A model generated the notes under the pieces. That model searched no databases and was not told the origin of the DNA. It saw only the letters and a list, made by a program, of their open reading frames with translations. A stretch of DNA of 64,000 nucleotides from Rhexocercosporidium sp. MPI-PUGE-AT-0058 (lineage: Eukaryota; Ascomycota; Leotiomycetes; Helotiales), in NCBI GenBank assembly GCA_020746875.1, contig JAGTJL010000007.1, positions 186,001 to 250,000 of the forward strand, given 5' to 3'. Of the stretch, positions 12,618-24,403 are shown in pieces; the stretch's first letter is position 1, and the number at the start of each line of letters is the position of its first letter. A program made the translations under genes and the position numbers.

Positions 12618-15600
12618 TTATCTATGGTGTGGCTCACACGACCTTATCATCTTATGTATCTCTGCTATCCTTCCTGCGGCAGTTGCTTGCACCTTTTAGT
12701 TGTCAGTTCAAGATTTCTACGTGACGACAGGGGCAACTCACGAAGATCATGTTGATGATCGTCAAGGCAAGAATGATCTTCCCCTCCTTTGCCGCACTCT
12801 TCGCCTCATTCCGAGCGTACCGAGCTTCTGTGATTTTGGCTTGCTTCTGCTTCAGATCGATCAAGTGATAGACCTGAGTTCATGTCAACTCTGACCCGCC
12901 TAATGCTCGTTAGGGTACTTACCGCACTGTATACATCTCTCGCGCGCGATATCATCTGCTCGATCGTCTTCCGATTGACACCGACATGATTGTCCCCCGG
13001 CTTCCCATCTACGTCGGGAAAAGTGGCATGGGGCATCAGTTTCGTAGACGCCTTAAGCTCTTGGCACTCGGCATCGCCATCCGCGAGGACTGAATGTTGA
13101 TCATCAAGGACCATCTTGATGATTTTGAATTCACGAATATCCTGGATCTTGACGAGGAGTTCAAATTCTTCGTTGATATCGAGTTGAGACTCCTTCAAGT
13201 CCTTCTTCTTCTTTGCCTTCTTTTTGTCTTTCTTCTTCTCCTTGGTTTTGCTCTTCTGGTTCTCTGCACTGTCTTCACGAAGTCTTTTTCGTCATTCCAG
13301 CCTACATGTAGCTTTGCAAATATCTTTGAATGCCTATCAGCTACATCACTGATCGATGAACCGAAGAAATCCAAGAATTGAAGCTCGGGCTTGGGAATCT
13401 GAAATCTCCCGAAGACTCGAGTGCATTCTTTAATAATGACAGATGCGAGCGCATCCACCGATGTGATTGGGTCTCGGAGTGGCTTGCGCAGGTAGAATTC
13501 AATCTGCTCGAGTATCCCGCTATGGTCGTCTTTCGAGCGGCTGGCTTGGCCCCAGCCTTGCGGAAAACTGGTGATGGCAGTATTTGGGTGGGTGTCAGCG
13601 ACAGGTCGGGTTAACAGAGCAGGGGCAACCGACTTTTGCCCAAGGACCCAGAGCCATAGTTGATCCACCATGATCAACTTGCCTTTGGAGCAACGCGTTC
13701 TCGTGGTCCTTGTCAATCTTATCGAGCCCCTTCACAGCATATCGTTGGACCGCCTGATTTATGTCGCGACCTTTAGTGTCTTCCATTCCAATGTAGTAGA
13801 ACTGATCAATTGTTCGTCGGATATGATGACGATGCCCGTGCAGTGGCAAGTATGCTTGCACCAATTTGTCGTCTTTAGAGGGCTCTTCGCAAGCATGATC
13901 CCAAAGGGCTTTTGCGACAGCGTCGAATCGCTCTTCTGAAAGACTTGAATTTCGCTGAAACAGACCTGGCCTCAACTCTACCATTCTATGGCATTCTACC
14001 TTTCAATTGTTCGACTCTGTTCAGTCTTCGCCTTGAAATAGTTTGCCTCAGATTCGGACTCGGAGGAATTATCATCGTAGGCAAACAGCGCCTTAGTACT
14101 AGCCACTGAGTTATTGCTTTCTGCGGATACACTGGTTCTGTCGTCTTCTTTCTCAGATAGTTTCGCTAGAGAGCTTGCTGTTCTTATGATCGCATTGCTG
14201 AGCCTTATGAGTCCTTCGTTTGTCTCGAAGTGAAGGTATTGTATCTGTTGAATGTCAGCACATCGCACGCGGCAGAGAAACCATCGATCGGGATCAGGAC
14301 AGGTTTGAGGAAGTGGCTACTTATGAATAGAACGGTATCTTTCTGGCTATTCTGATCCTGTTTGGGAAATTAGGACGAGGCTAGAACAGGTGAGTAGCAC
14401 TCACCCCCATGAACATACTCGCTTGTGGCTGAAGAAATAGTGTATGTGGGAAATGGCCTCGATATTCCTGCTCTGAAAATCTGCCGTCTTGATTGTCAAT
14501 TCCAAGTCGGATGAATAGTGCCTGGCCACTCGTCAATTCTGCACGGCATACTGTCCAGGGCAATCATACCTCGACCTAGTCCATCTACAGGACGTCTACG
14601 TCAGCAAATCTTCTCCTGTGTTTTGACAAATTACTTGCATTGTTGGCCGGCAGATGGTACCATTTCCATTCCTTTTCGGAGCAACTATAATTTAGTCCTT
14701 CATATCCTGACTCGCCTGGCAATATAGCAACTCTGAAAGAGGCATAGTTTAACAGCTATGGTATTCCCTTTCATCTTCATCCTCAACAGCCTCTGCCACC
14801 TTGTCCGGTGGTGCTTCATACACCGCAAATGGAAGGTTGTGATCGTAGCACGGAAGTTGCCTGGGGCAATACGACACTCCTCGGGTAATCTATCCTCATC
14901 AAACCTCGGGAGTACTTCTTGCTTCTTTGGATGAACTCGAGGACCTTCGAAGAAAGCGACACTATCAAACAGCTGCTGGAACCGCATGTCGGATCCATTT
15001 TGCTTGCTTTTCTCAGTCGCAATTTCCCTGTCCTTGTCGTCCGGCAAAGCGCCGCGGTGGAGCAAGGCTCGGAAGATCTCGTATTCGCCCTGGGGTAATG
15101 CCAGCCGCAAGGGAGACTGTTCGTCACTATCTCTTACATTGACATTGACGCCATAGTCGAACAGCAGCCTGATGATATCCAGGTCACTCGCATCTGTGGC
15201 GAGATGCAACGCAGTATTTTTTCGTGAATCCCCTCGATTGGAGTTTGCACCTTTTACAAGCTGCTTTCTGACCGCTTCCATATCTCTTGCAGAGACTGCA
15301 TTCCAGAGCCGGCGAGTAGCCGTGAAGTCAAAATCCTTCTTGATGACTTGCCGCACTTTCAGAAAGCTCGGATCCTCGGAGCTATAAAAGTTACTGAGAT
15401 TTGTATGCGTGCATGCCAGCCCGGCGTCCTCAAGCTCTCCAGGCGAGCCTTGTAGAACGGCAGAATGTCTGTCAACAAGATACTCCTGTCGATTAATCTA
15501 GTCAGTATGCTGATCGGTACTCATAAAATATCTTAGCACATTTCGAAAATCAAAGTCGATCTTCAGAGAATGAACGTACAGTATTGAGGAAGTGGCTGTG

Positions 15601-16993
15601 GACCTTGCAAATTGGCTTGACTGCCTCTGTGCGGAGCTTTTCATAGGAGCATGCAATGGAAATGTTATGCTACCCCGCTACTTTTGTCAACTTGGTCCTT
15701 ATCTCAGCCAGAATTGCCGTATTGTCTGTGCTCTGATCCAAGAGAGTGTATAGCTGCCTTGTCTGCCCTGTGGTGACAGATTTCTGGGGCCGGGTTGTCC
15801 TAGCAGTGGCTGCGGCTTGGGCTTCGGCAAGTGCTGGTAGTCCGGCTTTCTTTGCTGCGGGAGGTAGCCTTGTAAATCTCGACCTCGATCTTTGGGGAAT
15901 CCTCGTCTCTAGACGTGCAACTACTGCCTTCAATCCTGGGAAGGGTGTTCCAACTGGAAGTAATCAAGTCAGCTTTACAATTCAGAACAATCTGAAAGTT
16001 GTACTACGTACGGAACACCAGACCAACTGTAGCCGTGACTATATTTGAATGATCCCCGTCTTTGGCTAAGATTAGTACTTCGCTCACCACGATGCCGCCA
16101 AAGCTGTGCCCGACGAAAATGATTGGCCTTGACAATCCGGGACCACAGTCCTTCCTCTCATCCCTAAGTCTCCGCAACAGCTCAGAAGCAACAGCCTTTA
16201 CGTTGTTGCTAGCAGTGTCGGCAAGTGAAGTCGGGTAGCTAAATTGCATGACTCTTGCTATAGGAAAAGATCTCGGCAACATGTATACATCCTTCAGCCA
16301 ATTCATCTTTGTTGGACCAGCTGGAGTTGATTCATGGCTGAGCACAGAGGTGTTACTTGATTGAGGGATCTGTGCCTTGCCCTTGTTTCCTTCTGCCTGG
16401 GGAGTTCCTCCAGTGGGTACCTGAGCCGCTTGTGCAGGGCCTGGTGCATGTTGAAGCGGGTTCAAGGTCTTGCCAGCTGTTGTAACAGTGTTCTTGACAA
16501 AGCTCCCGGCGAAGTTCCTAGCAGCGACTCCCCCTTTAGAAATAGTGCTAACTCCTGGTATGAATGAGGATTCGCGTTTTCCGCCCGCAGAGCCAGTAGT
16601 CTCTTTAACGCGAGGTGGAAGATTGAACACCCACGACGATTCCGCGTCTTCAGAAAGCCCATGAACGGCCACGATGTCGACATTAGCTCCATGCACTGGG
16701 TCCGTACCAGGAGGATAGATAGTTTCAAGTTTGTATAGGTCTTCGGGTTTTGTCGAGTGTGATAGTGGTCGATGTTCGGCGGACACGTTTGAATCTCTCC
16801 CAGCTACAATGTTAAGCACTTTGGAGACAAGGCTAGCAGTATTGAAGTTCCCGTACTCTTGGATTCATTGGGGAGCTGGAGGCGCGGGAGGCACTGGAGA
16901 TTTCTCAGGCGCTGTTGATGCTTCTGCAATCTTAGTTTCGGGGCTAGTTTCTGTAGTGTCTTGGAGAATCAAGAAGCTACGGAGAGGAGACAT
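12618..16993 (-). CDS. Alpha/beta-hydrolase (esterase)-ankyrin-CorA-like multidomain protein, partly uncertain model
   Basis: One long minus-strand gene is proposed. Firm exons: hydrolase about 16818-16012; 15953-15682; 15636-15580; ankyrin 15485 to about 14770; then 14244-14000, 13943-13736, 13677-13306, 13255-12923 and 12873-12742, all with matching phases. Domains: an esterase fold with VDIVAVHGL, nucleophile elbow VGHSFGG and GLVFLGTPFPG; the hinge VDRHSAVLQGSPGE; about three ankyrin repeats (NTALHLATDASDLDIIRLLF); then a fungal CorA-like region with RRTIDQFYYIGMEDT, IMVDQLWLWVLG, ITSFPQGWG and a basic K-rich stretch. After the first hydrophobic helix (IILALTIINMIF) the GMN motif and second helix are absent, so the C-terminus looks cut short; the last exon to 12618 is a guess. 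ATG 16993 is a candidate start, but a TGA at 16867-16865 lies in its frame. The joins at about 14770-14250 are unresolved. Esterase domains of this kind head fungal NLR-like proteins, but no NACHT/NB-ARC ATPase is seen. Function unknown. Confidence 0.6.
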
Positions 16994-17796
16994 CCAAAAG
17001 CAATGTATTCGCGCACGTTGGCTTATATAAGGACCATTGGGAGGGGCGGCCGCTCTCTGCCATCAAATCGACTGGCCAATGACAAACGACAAGTGTACGG
17101 ATCGCGGACAGTAATTGATACGCCAAATTTCTCCGGACATGTCCCTATTCACATCCAAATGGAGCGATGCTGCATGAAGATTGACAGATGGGGCTCTATC
17201 GGGGACCGACCCGCAAAGTGCACGGCTGGAGCCGGAGTCCAAAGGGCCCTCAAATAATGCATCGACATTTTCTACCTGGTATCAATCCCCTCCTATCGAG
17301 ACTCGGGTGCTTCCACAACTTTTGGTCGCCATAGCTACACGGAAGTAGCCGACTAATGGGTTGCATGAATGGCTCGGCTCGAGGCGATGCTGCCAATTTA
17401 CCTTTGAACCCTTGATACGGTCTCCCACACCGGCCCCGTGTTCAATCAGATAACAGCGCAACTCATACCCATGTATCGTTCGCATCCCATTGTCAAGTCC
17501 ACCAGCCTCGCCCCCACGTCGACGAGAAAATCCCAAGAAGATACCTCGTAATGTCCAAAAGACCTAAGACTTGGCATCTGTGCGGAGTACAAGAAGATTC
17601 CACTTCACAAGGAATATGTTACTAACCAATAAACCAGTCCGCTTTCTTTGTTTCCTTCTGAAGGTAGTAAAATATGGGGCATTTAGCACAGACGCCACCG
17701 AAGGTCAGATTGTTCGGGCATGTACAAAGGAAGTAAGATGCAGTGACAACGAAAAGGATGCAATCAGATTGCCTAACCATTATATGACACACATGC
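16994..17796. other. Intergenic, no gene seen
   Basis: About 800 bases lie between the start of the hydrolase-ankyrin gene and the 3' end of BVMO-1. Composition is normal and no protein family is recognised in any frame. Short open frames here lack family features or ATG starts. Confidence 0.55.
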
Positions 17797-19706
17797 CTAC
17801 GCAATAGACCATTCATGATCCGAATTCCGCACGTACGGCGCCAGGCCCGCCACATCCCCTTTGCCATGTGCTTGCACCTCCCCATTCCCCAGAAACGCAA
17901 ATCGATTCTTATATCTATACCGAATATTATAATCCTCAAACCGCGGTTCTTTGATGGTTTTCAGAAAATGGATAGTCTGTTCCGTCTATCGTCAGCTAGC
18001 TATTGAGTAGAAGTAGGTGAAAGGAAGGACGAGCTAGCTCGTCCGTCGACTTACAGATCCAGGCCAGAGATAAATTCGATTCTTGATTTTGCCGTCTTTG
18101 AACCAGCTACGACACTCTTCTTGCCACACTGTGGTTTTGTGAAACTCATCGAAGTGGGCGTAGATGTCGTCGAGCGCCTCTTGCTTGACGTCCATGCTTA
18201 TGATCCGTTCCGTCTGCATCTTTCGCATCATCTTGATCGCGTACTCGACGCTCGTTTCGATCGAGGGCAAGAGGGTCCCGCTTGACCACGTCGCTCCCGG
18301 GCCGACAATCGTGTAGAAGTTTGGGAAACGGGGGGCTGAGAGGCCGAGGTAGAGGTTTGGGCCTTTGCCCCAGTCTTCGTCTAGCGTCGTGCCGTTGCTG
18401 TTGATGACCTTGAAAGCCGGACGAAAGGCGACCTGAAATCCCGTGGCACAGACAAGCACATCGAGCTTGTGCAGCTGTCCATCTTCGGTGGTGATTCCTT
18501 CGGGCATTACCCTCTGGATATTGCTGAACACGGGCTGGACATTCTCTCTCGCCAGTGCTTCGAGATAGCCATCTCCAGGAGAAATTCGCCGGCACCCGGG
18601 AGACCACTTTGGGATAATAAATTCCTTAAGCTTCTCATTCCCGGGACCGATGCGACGAGTCATCTCTGTAGTGATTACCTCGCGGAATTTGTTAGACATT
18701 TCAGAGCCTTGTTGATACATGCCGAAGAGTGAGTTGATTTCTGCTTCTATTTTTTTGCGGAATTGGAGGAAATATGCAGGGTCTTCGTTGAATCTCTTCT
18801 TGTCTTCGGTAGTGAAGGTGTACTGTCGCTTGCTAGGCTCCTGCTCTGCTCCTTTGAGTAACTCCTCATTAAGAACACCTGAAATATGTTAGATCCCACT
18901 ATTCGAGGGAAAGGAAATCACTTACCACCACCAAACGGAGGACTAATCCACGTCGGACTCCTCATAAACACCTTCAAGTCCTTCGCTTCCTTCTGCAACT
19001 GTGGCACAATCTGTACGCTCGTACTCCCCGTCCCAATAACTCCCACCGCCTTCCCTCTAAAATCAACACTATGATCCCACTTGGCTGAATGCATCAACGC
19101 CCCGCCAAAATCATGTAACCCCTCGATATTGGGCCATTTCCAATTATTTAAAATCCCGCTCCCATTCACAAGCACGTGGCACCAATCCTCCCACTTTTCC
19201 TCACTCACCTGGTCCTCCAGTACAACTATCCACTTACCGCTTTTATCATCCCACCGCGCTTCCACAAGCTTCGTATTAAGCTTCATATACTTCCTGCTAC
19301 CATGCCGCTCCGCAAACCGCTCAAAGTACTGCTGGATCTCCGGCCCGTACGCAAAATAATGGCTCCAGTTCGGATTTGGGTCCCAGGAGTACGTGTACAA
19401 GTGGCTCGGGATATCGCACGCCACGCCTGGGTACGTATTCTCGTACCAGGTGCCCCCGAAATGTGCGTTCTTCTCAAAGAGGGTGAGCTCCCAGGAGTTT
19501 GGTTCAAGCATGCGCTCGAGCTTGTAGGCCAGGCAGAGCCCGCTTGCGCCTGCGCCGACGCAGGCGATGCGCAGTTTTGAGGGCTTGGAGTGGTATTGTG
19601 GGAGGATCGTGTAGGGTTCTTGGGGGGAGTTGTGAGGGCAGTGGACGCCGACACCGTTGGTGGTGCTGCTGATGCCGTTGGGGATGGGCACTGCTGAGGG
19701 AGCCAT
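17797..19706 (-). CDS. Baeyer-Villiger flavin monooxygenase (BVMO-1), 594 aa
   Basis: This class uses FAD and NADPH to insert oxygen next to a ketone, giving an ester or lactone. Exons 19706-18926, 18878-18055 and 17976-17797 sum to 595 codons. The FAD-binding motif is at the N-terminus (CVGAGASGLCLAYKLE), followed by HFGGTWYENTYPGVACDIPS, a BVMO-type fingerprint DFGGALMHSAKWDHS and the NADPH motif VGVIGTGSTSVQIVPQL. ATGFQ is present in the second FAD half. The last short exon restores the conserved C-terminal part: LWPGS is joined to TIHFLKTIKEPRFEDY and FAFLGNGE. The protein ends WSIA with no peroxisomal signal. It lies at one edge of the metabolic cluster, head towards the acyl-CoA ligase. 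A ketone-oxidising role is inferred from the family; the substrate is unknown. Confidence 0.93.
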
Positions 19707-20525
19707 GGTGAGCGTCGTGAGACCAAAGAAACGTAATCGTGATGAGAAGAGGGTTCGAACAGTGATTGGAGACTACATGAGGTTCAGACAGAAGAAAACG
19801 GCAGCAGAATCAACAAGCAGATACTTAAGCGATCATGTGCCAATGCGCTTGGAGAACCTCACCCTTCCTTAATTGCTGTAATACCAGGGCTCATGTGAAC
19901 AGCCTGTGGTACGGCCCTAGATTTCATCCTTCTTCCTAGCCAGCTATGGCGAGCTTCTCAGTAACCGGAAACTCATATCCCAGGCTTGGAGTATTCCCGA
20001 CCGGGGAAGAGCCATGAACTTCTGCAGTCGCCACCCCGGTCGAGGATGTTACTCTGCCTCGCCCATGGACAGGGTGAGGGGGATCCCAGTATTGTTGGCA
20101 GAGAAACCACTCCTATGATCGCGTACCTGAGCAAGGCGGCATCGTATGTGGAGGGATGGTCGAGACTTGCATGGAGAGCCTTGCATGGTTGTCCTGCGGG
20201 GAAGTCAGAGTCGGAAAAGGATTACCGGCGCGCTAACATGATCAAGGGAGCTGAGCAGATCTACCATAATGACTCGTTACGCGAATGGGTCGTTGACGTT
20301 TGGGGGTTTGAGTACGCTTAGTCGAGCGAATCTGCGTAGGAGTGACAGGCGTGAGCTCCGGGCGAGCGAGAGAGAGAGGGTGTGTACGGCTCCTATAGTG
20401 TACGATTCGGTACGACTGGAGGCTTTGTTTGCACCTGCTGTAATGTGAACTACGGTATCACAGAGGCCGGCCATCAACAACAACAACAAGATGCTCAGAC
20501 TCTCTAAGATAAATTCAAAAGCCAA
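19707..20525. promoter_or_regulatory. BVMO-1 promoter and acyl-CoA ligase 3' flank
   Basis: About 820 bases separate the BVMO-1 start from the stop of the next minus-strand gene. No gene is supported; the longest plus-strand frame begins on TTG and has no family features. The region should hold the BVMO-1 promoter. It has an accggggaag and a caccccggtcgagg word but no proven binding site. Confidence 0.5.
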
Positions 20526-22361
20526 TCAAAACCGTGCCTTTGTCTGTTTCTCCAAAAGCTTAGCATCAGCTTTCGACCATTCCCTCATCACCTTTCTCTG
20601 AATCTTCCCGCTTGCCAACTTCGGCACTTCATCTACAAACGTGACTCCTCCCACCAACCACTTATGCTTTGCAACTCTTGGTTTAATCCATTCCTTTATA
20701 TCCCAAGGTGTTACCTTTCCTTTCGCCGCATCTTGAATCGTGACATATGCTCGTGGCCATTCCTCGCCGTGCAGTGTTATGCCAACCACCGCCGCATCTG
20801 CAATGTGTTCATGCTCAAGCAGCACTGCCTCAAGCTCTGCGGGTGCTACTTGCAGCGCGTTGACCTTGATGAGCTCCTTCAACGCGTCAATAGATATAAA
20901 CAACATTTTGTCAGCAGAGGGGACGGACGCACCTTCTTTCGGTCCACAATCCAAAAGTAGCCCCTATTGTCGCAAATAGCCACGTCGCCAGTCTTCAGCC
21001 ATTTGTCACTGCTAATCGCATCCTTTGTCGCAACATCGTTTTTCCAATATCTCAGGCAGACTTGTGGCCCGCGGATATACATCTCCCCTGGCTCCCCTAG
21101 CGCCACCTCGTTCCCATCATCGTCTAGAAGTTTGCATTCCGTGTTTGGATCCAGCTGTCCCACAGTGCCGGAATCATCGCGCACGCCGCCCGGAACATGA
21201 ATGGCACCGCAGGTCGCTTCCGTCATCCCCCAGCCCTGATTAATCTGAAGGTTGAAGCGTCTCGAGACATCGTTCTGGAGTTCTTTGGAAAGCGGTGCAG
21301 CGCCACACAGAATGTCCGTTACGCTGCTGATGTCGTATCTTGTTGTCTCTGGCCGTTTACTCAACATGACTAGAATTGGGGGAGCCACTTGAAGGTGCGT
21401 GATCTTGTGCTCTTGAATCACTTTCAGGAAGGCTTCAAAGACGAATTGCTTCATAATGTAAACTGGGATTTGGAGTTTGGCAGCCAGGGCGATAGTGTAC
21501 AGCTGTCCGTATGCGTGATAGAGTGGCAGGAATCCGACCCATCGTTCTGGTGGGTGGTTGGTCTTGTCGAATGGTTTGTGGAGATATTTCATGTACAATG
21601 TTTGCTCAATGTTGGCAATGAGGTTATGGTGACTGACACAAACCCCTTTTGGGAGACCACTAAAAAAAGTATCAGCATGCTGTTGGAACGGGAAGAATGG
21701 AGGAGCCTAATGCAAGCTGACATACGTCGTTCCGGACGAGTAATTTATCGTTGCTACAGTGTTGACTGATTCTTCTCCATTGGCTTTTGGCCAGTTGTAT
21801 TGTTCTCCATCAGACGGGCTTCCAATTAGACATCTCCAATCCTCGACACCATATTTTGACGAATTTTCAGAGTCTGAAAACTGGAATATACAGCGCTTTG
21901 ACACCCCAGCCTGAGCAGCGGCTGCAACTGCTGTTTCGAGCATTGTCGGATGAGCCAATATTATTTTCGCCTCGGTGTTCTTGATTTGATGTACAATCTC
22001 TTCACTTTAATTAGCTAGCCCAGGCAAACGAGAAGGGTCACTGACCGGATAACGTGTATACTGGGTTCGCGCCGCTGAACGCGTATCCAGAACCAACAAC
22101 TCCAAGATACGCCACGGGAATAAAGATGTGATTTGGAGTATAGATCATAACGACGTCACCTTTTTTTAAGCCCATCCTCTCCAGGCCAAATCCTAATCGT
22201 CTTACCCACCGGAGTGCCTGAGACAGGGACAAAGACACACTTGTATCTTTGGAGTCTATCCATAATGGCTTCGTTGGGACAGTTTCCCCAGGCGGGAAGA
22301 GGTAAGTCAAAAGATCAACTTGGGGGATCGACAGTGGGGGAAAAGGTGAGGTCAACGGCAT
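20526..22361 (-). CDS. Acyl-CoA/aryl-CoA ligase (4-coumarate-CoA ligase-like, AMP-forming), 555 aa
   Basis: The protein activates a carboxylic acid to its CoA thioester through an acyl-adenylate. Exons 22361-22046, 21999-21726, 21659-20933 and 20876-20526 give 556 codons. The P-loop motif is split by an intron: YSSGTT is joined to GLPKGV. Further motifs are WVGFLPLYHAYGQ, QGWGMTEATCG, the hinge WLKTGDVAICDNRGYFWIVD and the C-terminal PKLASGKIQRKVMR with the catalytic lysine. An intron interrupts the hinge after VDRKK. The chain ends in ARF, which fits only a relaxed form of the peroxisomal signal PTS1. It is divergent from the SDR with SKL, sharing a 363-bp promoter. Likely role: CoA activation of the acid formed by the cluster's oxidising enzymes; the substrate is not known. 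Confidence 0.92.
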
Positions 22362-22724
22362 CTCGCAGTCTTTCTCGACTCAGACCGGCGAAGGACAAAA
22401 TAGTAAAGGAAGATAGTTGCAATTGACAAGGCTACGAAGATAGGGAATAGATCTCGCTGCTACCGAAGTCCGAGGCGATGGCGAAAGCATAAATACTCTA
22501 CCAATCGCTGGGGGCGGGATCCCAGTAGTGCGGGGAGCATGGTCCGAGAAGCCCGAGGCTATCGCAAGGCGGGCTTGGGAAAAGGAAAATAATCGACTTG
22601 GCCTCTCATCGCAGTGTTTGTCAATCAAGTTCACAAACGCAATTGATATTCAAAGCTGAGCTTTCACTCATCTCTCTGTCCTCCCGGAAAACAATGAGAT
22701 CGAGCTTGACCCTCATCTCCCACG
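22362..22724. promoter_or_regulatory. Shared divergent promoter, acyl-CoA ligase / SDR-SKL
   Basis: The 363 bases between two divergent starts must hold both promoters. GC-rich words such as gggggcgggatccc and gcggggagcatgg lie near 22510-22545. No defined operator can be claimed. Confidence 0.55.
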
Positions 22725-23765
22725 ATGTCTGAATTACGCGATTTCGAGGGCCTCTTCCGCTTGGATGGGAAAGTGGCCCTTGTCACCGGAGGCGAGTTCA
22801 CGCCTCGAGAACAAAGAGACAACACGCTGAAGAAGCTTTAGGATCGCGAGGGCTGGGCCTTCATACCGCGACGGCGTTCCTGCGTGCGGGAGCTGCGAAA
22901 GTCTTCATCACTGCGCGGAAGGCTGGCGGACCGCAGGGTATCGACCAGGCAGTGGCCAGGCTCAACAAGCTTCCCGGTGTGAAGGGCCACGCGACTGGCA
23001 TTCCAGCAAATGCATCCAGCGAGGGAGAGATTGTGCGTCTTGTCAAGGCGGTTGAGAAAGAGGCAGGAAAGCTAGACATTCTGGTTGCCAATGCCGGCGC
23101 GACTTGGGGATCGAGATTCGAGGATGCGCCTGACCATGCGAGTCAGAAAATCTTGGATCTGAATGTGAGGGGTGTGTTTCTGTTGGCGCAGAAGTGAGTG
23201 GTGCTGTTTGTGCACTCACAAACGCCGTTGACAACGAGCAGGTTTGCGCCGCTTCTTCAAGCTTCAGGGACAAAACAGGATCCTTCGAGGATCGTGATCG
23301 TGAGTTCTACTGCTGGGACGAATGTTCCCCATGTCGGCGACAATGGCACAATCATGTATTCGGTTTCCAAAGCCGCTGCTCATGTGAGTTCTCGAACTCA
23401 GGAAGTGCGGTACGAAAACTAAAGCGCAGCAGCATCTTGGGAGGAATCTTGCGATCGAATTAGGGCCAACCAATATAACAACAAATGTAGTGGCACCCGG
23501 CTTCTTCCCCAGCAAGTTGGCATCAGGCCTGATCGAGAAACTAGGCGGCACGTCTGAGCTAGAAGAGGCCAATCCACGCAAGCGGCTGGGGGAGCCTGAA
23601 GATATCGCTGGAGTAATGCTATACCTTTGCTCTCCCGCAGGGAGCTACATGTGAGTTTTCACCTATGATCGTTATTTCAAGGAATTGACAGGCAGTAGCA
23701 ATGGTGTTGATATCAGAGTTGACGGTGGGATGGTTCTTGGTGAGGGACGACACTCAAAACTATGA
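22725..23765 (+). CDS. Short-chain dehydrogenase/reductase with C-terminal SKL, 282 aa
   Basis: A classical NAD(P)-dependent SDR. Exons 22725-22791, 22842-23193, 23242-23383, 23430-23650 and 23699-23765 give 283 codons. Intron 1 (22792-22841) needs a GC donor: GGAG|gcgagt...tttag|GATCG restores the cofactor motif VTGGSRGLG. NAGA, VSST and the active-site YSVSK are present, then PGFF and a C-terminal VDGGM. The last residues are HSKL, a canonical type 1 peroxisomal targeting signal, so the enzyme should act in peroxisomes. Next to a CoA ligase this suggests a 3-hydroxyacyl-CoA dehydrogenase or ketoreductase step in beta-oxidation, but the SDR fold alone does not fix the substrate. Confidence 0.92.
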
Positions 23766-24403
23766 AAAGCTTTTATTTTTCTAGGCCTTATACTACTATG
23801 CTGCTTTTTCTGTCAAACCAGTTCTGTCCTTTTCGCGAAGCTATGGCAAAAGCATACTCCCAGAGTGCACACCGCGGCTGGACGAAGTTTAAAATTCCCG
23901 TCAGTTGGCATATTTGGACTCTATTATAATAATTTCTCATAAATCATTACTTATGTAATATTTGTATGGGCTATTTATATTCTATCACGCAGTTTATATA
24001 GATTTTGTTGAGGGAATCCAAGCTTGTTGACTTGGCCTCGGCTAAAGGGGGCACGGGCCGCATTCTCAAAACCCAAGGTCTGGCGACAGCACAACGAACC
24101 CCCGCAGATCGCGCGGGGTTAGTTGTCCCACCAGAGCCTGGCAAACGTTTTCCGTCAGCGCCGAGTGGTCGAATTTCAGCGCCGGAACCCTGACCAAGAC
24201 AATCCGGTTCCCATTGGCTTCTCCCAAACGCAGTAAGGAACCTACGCCTCACTTGGTTCCAGTGCGCTTCACTACCTTTTCTGGAAAAAGATCTCAAGTC
24301 GTTGTTGCAATATAATTCTGAATTCGAATTCATCAACAGCCTCGCACATCTGCATAGTGTTTTCGTTTCACAAATTCAAGAATACACTGCAAGACCTTCA
24401 AAT
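23766..24403. other. Intergenic, P450 promoter region
   Basis: No gene is seen. The first half (about 23900-24000) is AT-rich. The second half (24040-24240) is GC-richer, with cgcagatcgcgcggggttag and cagcgccggaacc. The region should hold the promoter of the P450 that starts at 24404. Confidence 0.5.

Noticed and set aside
13195..13716. Apparent frameshift in the CorA-like region near the K-rich linker
   Set aside because: A 50-nt GT-AG intron at 13305-13256 restores the frame (AKLH joined to KSKTKEKKK), so no frameshift is needed.
19986..20321. 111-codon plus-strand frame upstream of BVMO-1
   Set aside because: It starts on TTG, not ATG, has no family features and overlaps the likely BVMO-1 promoter.
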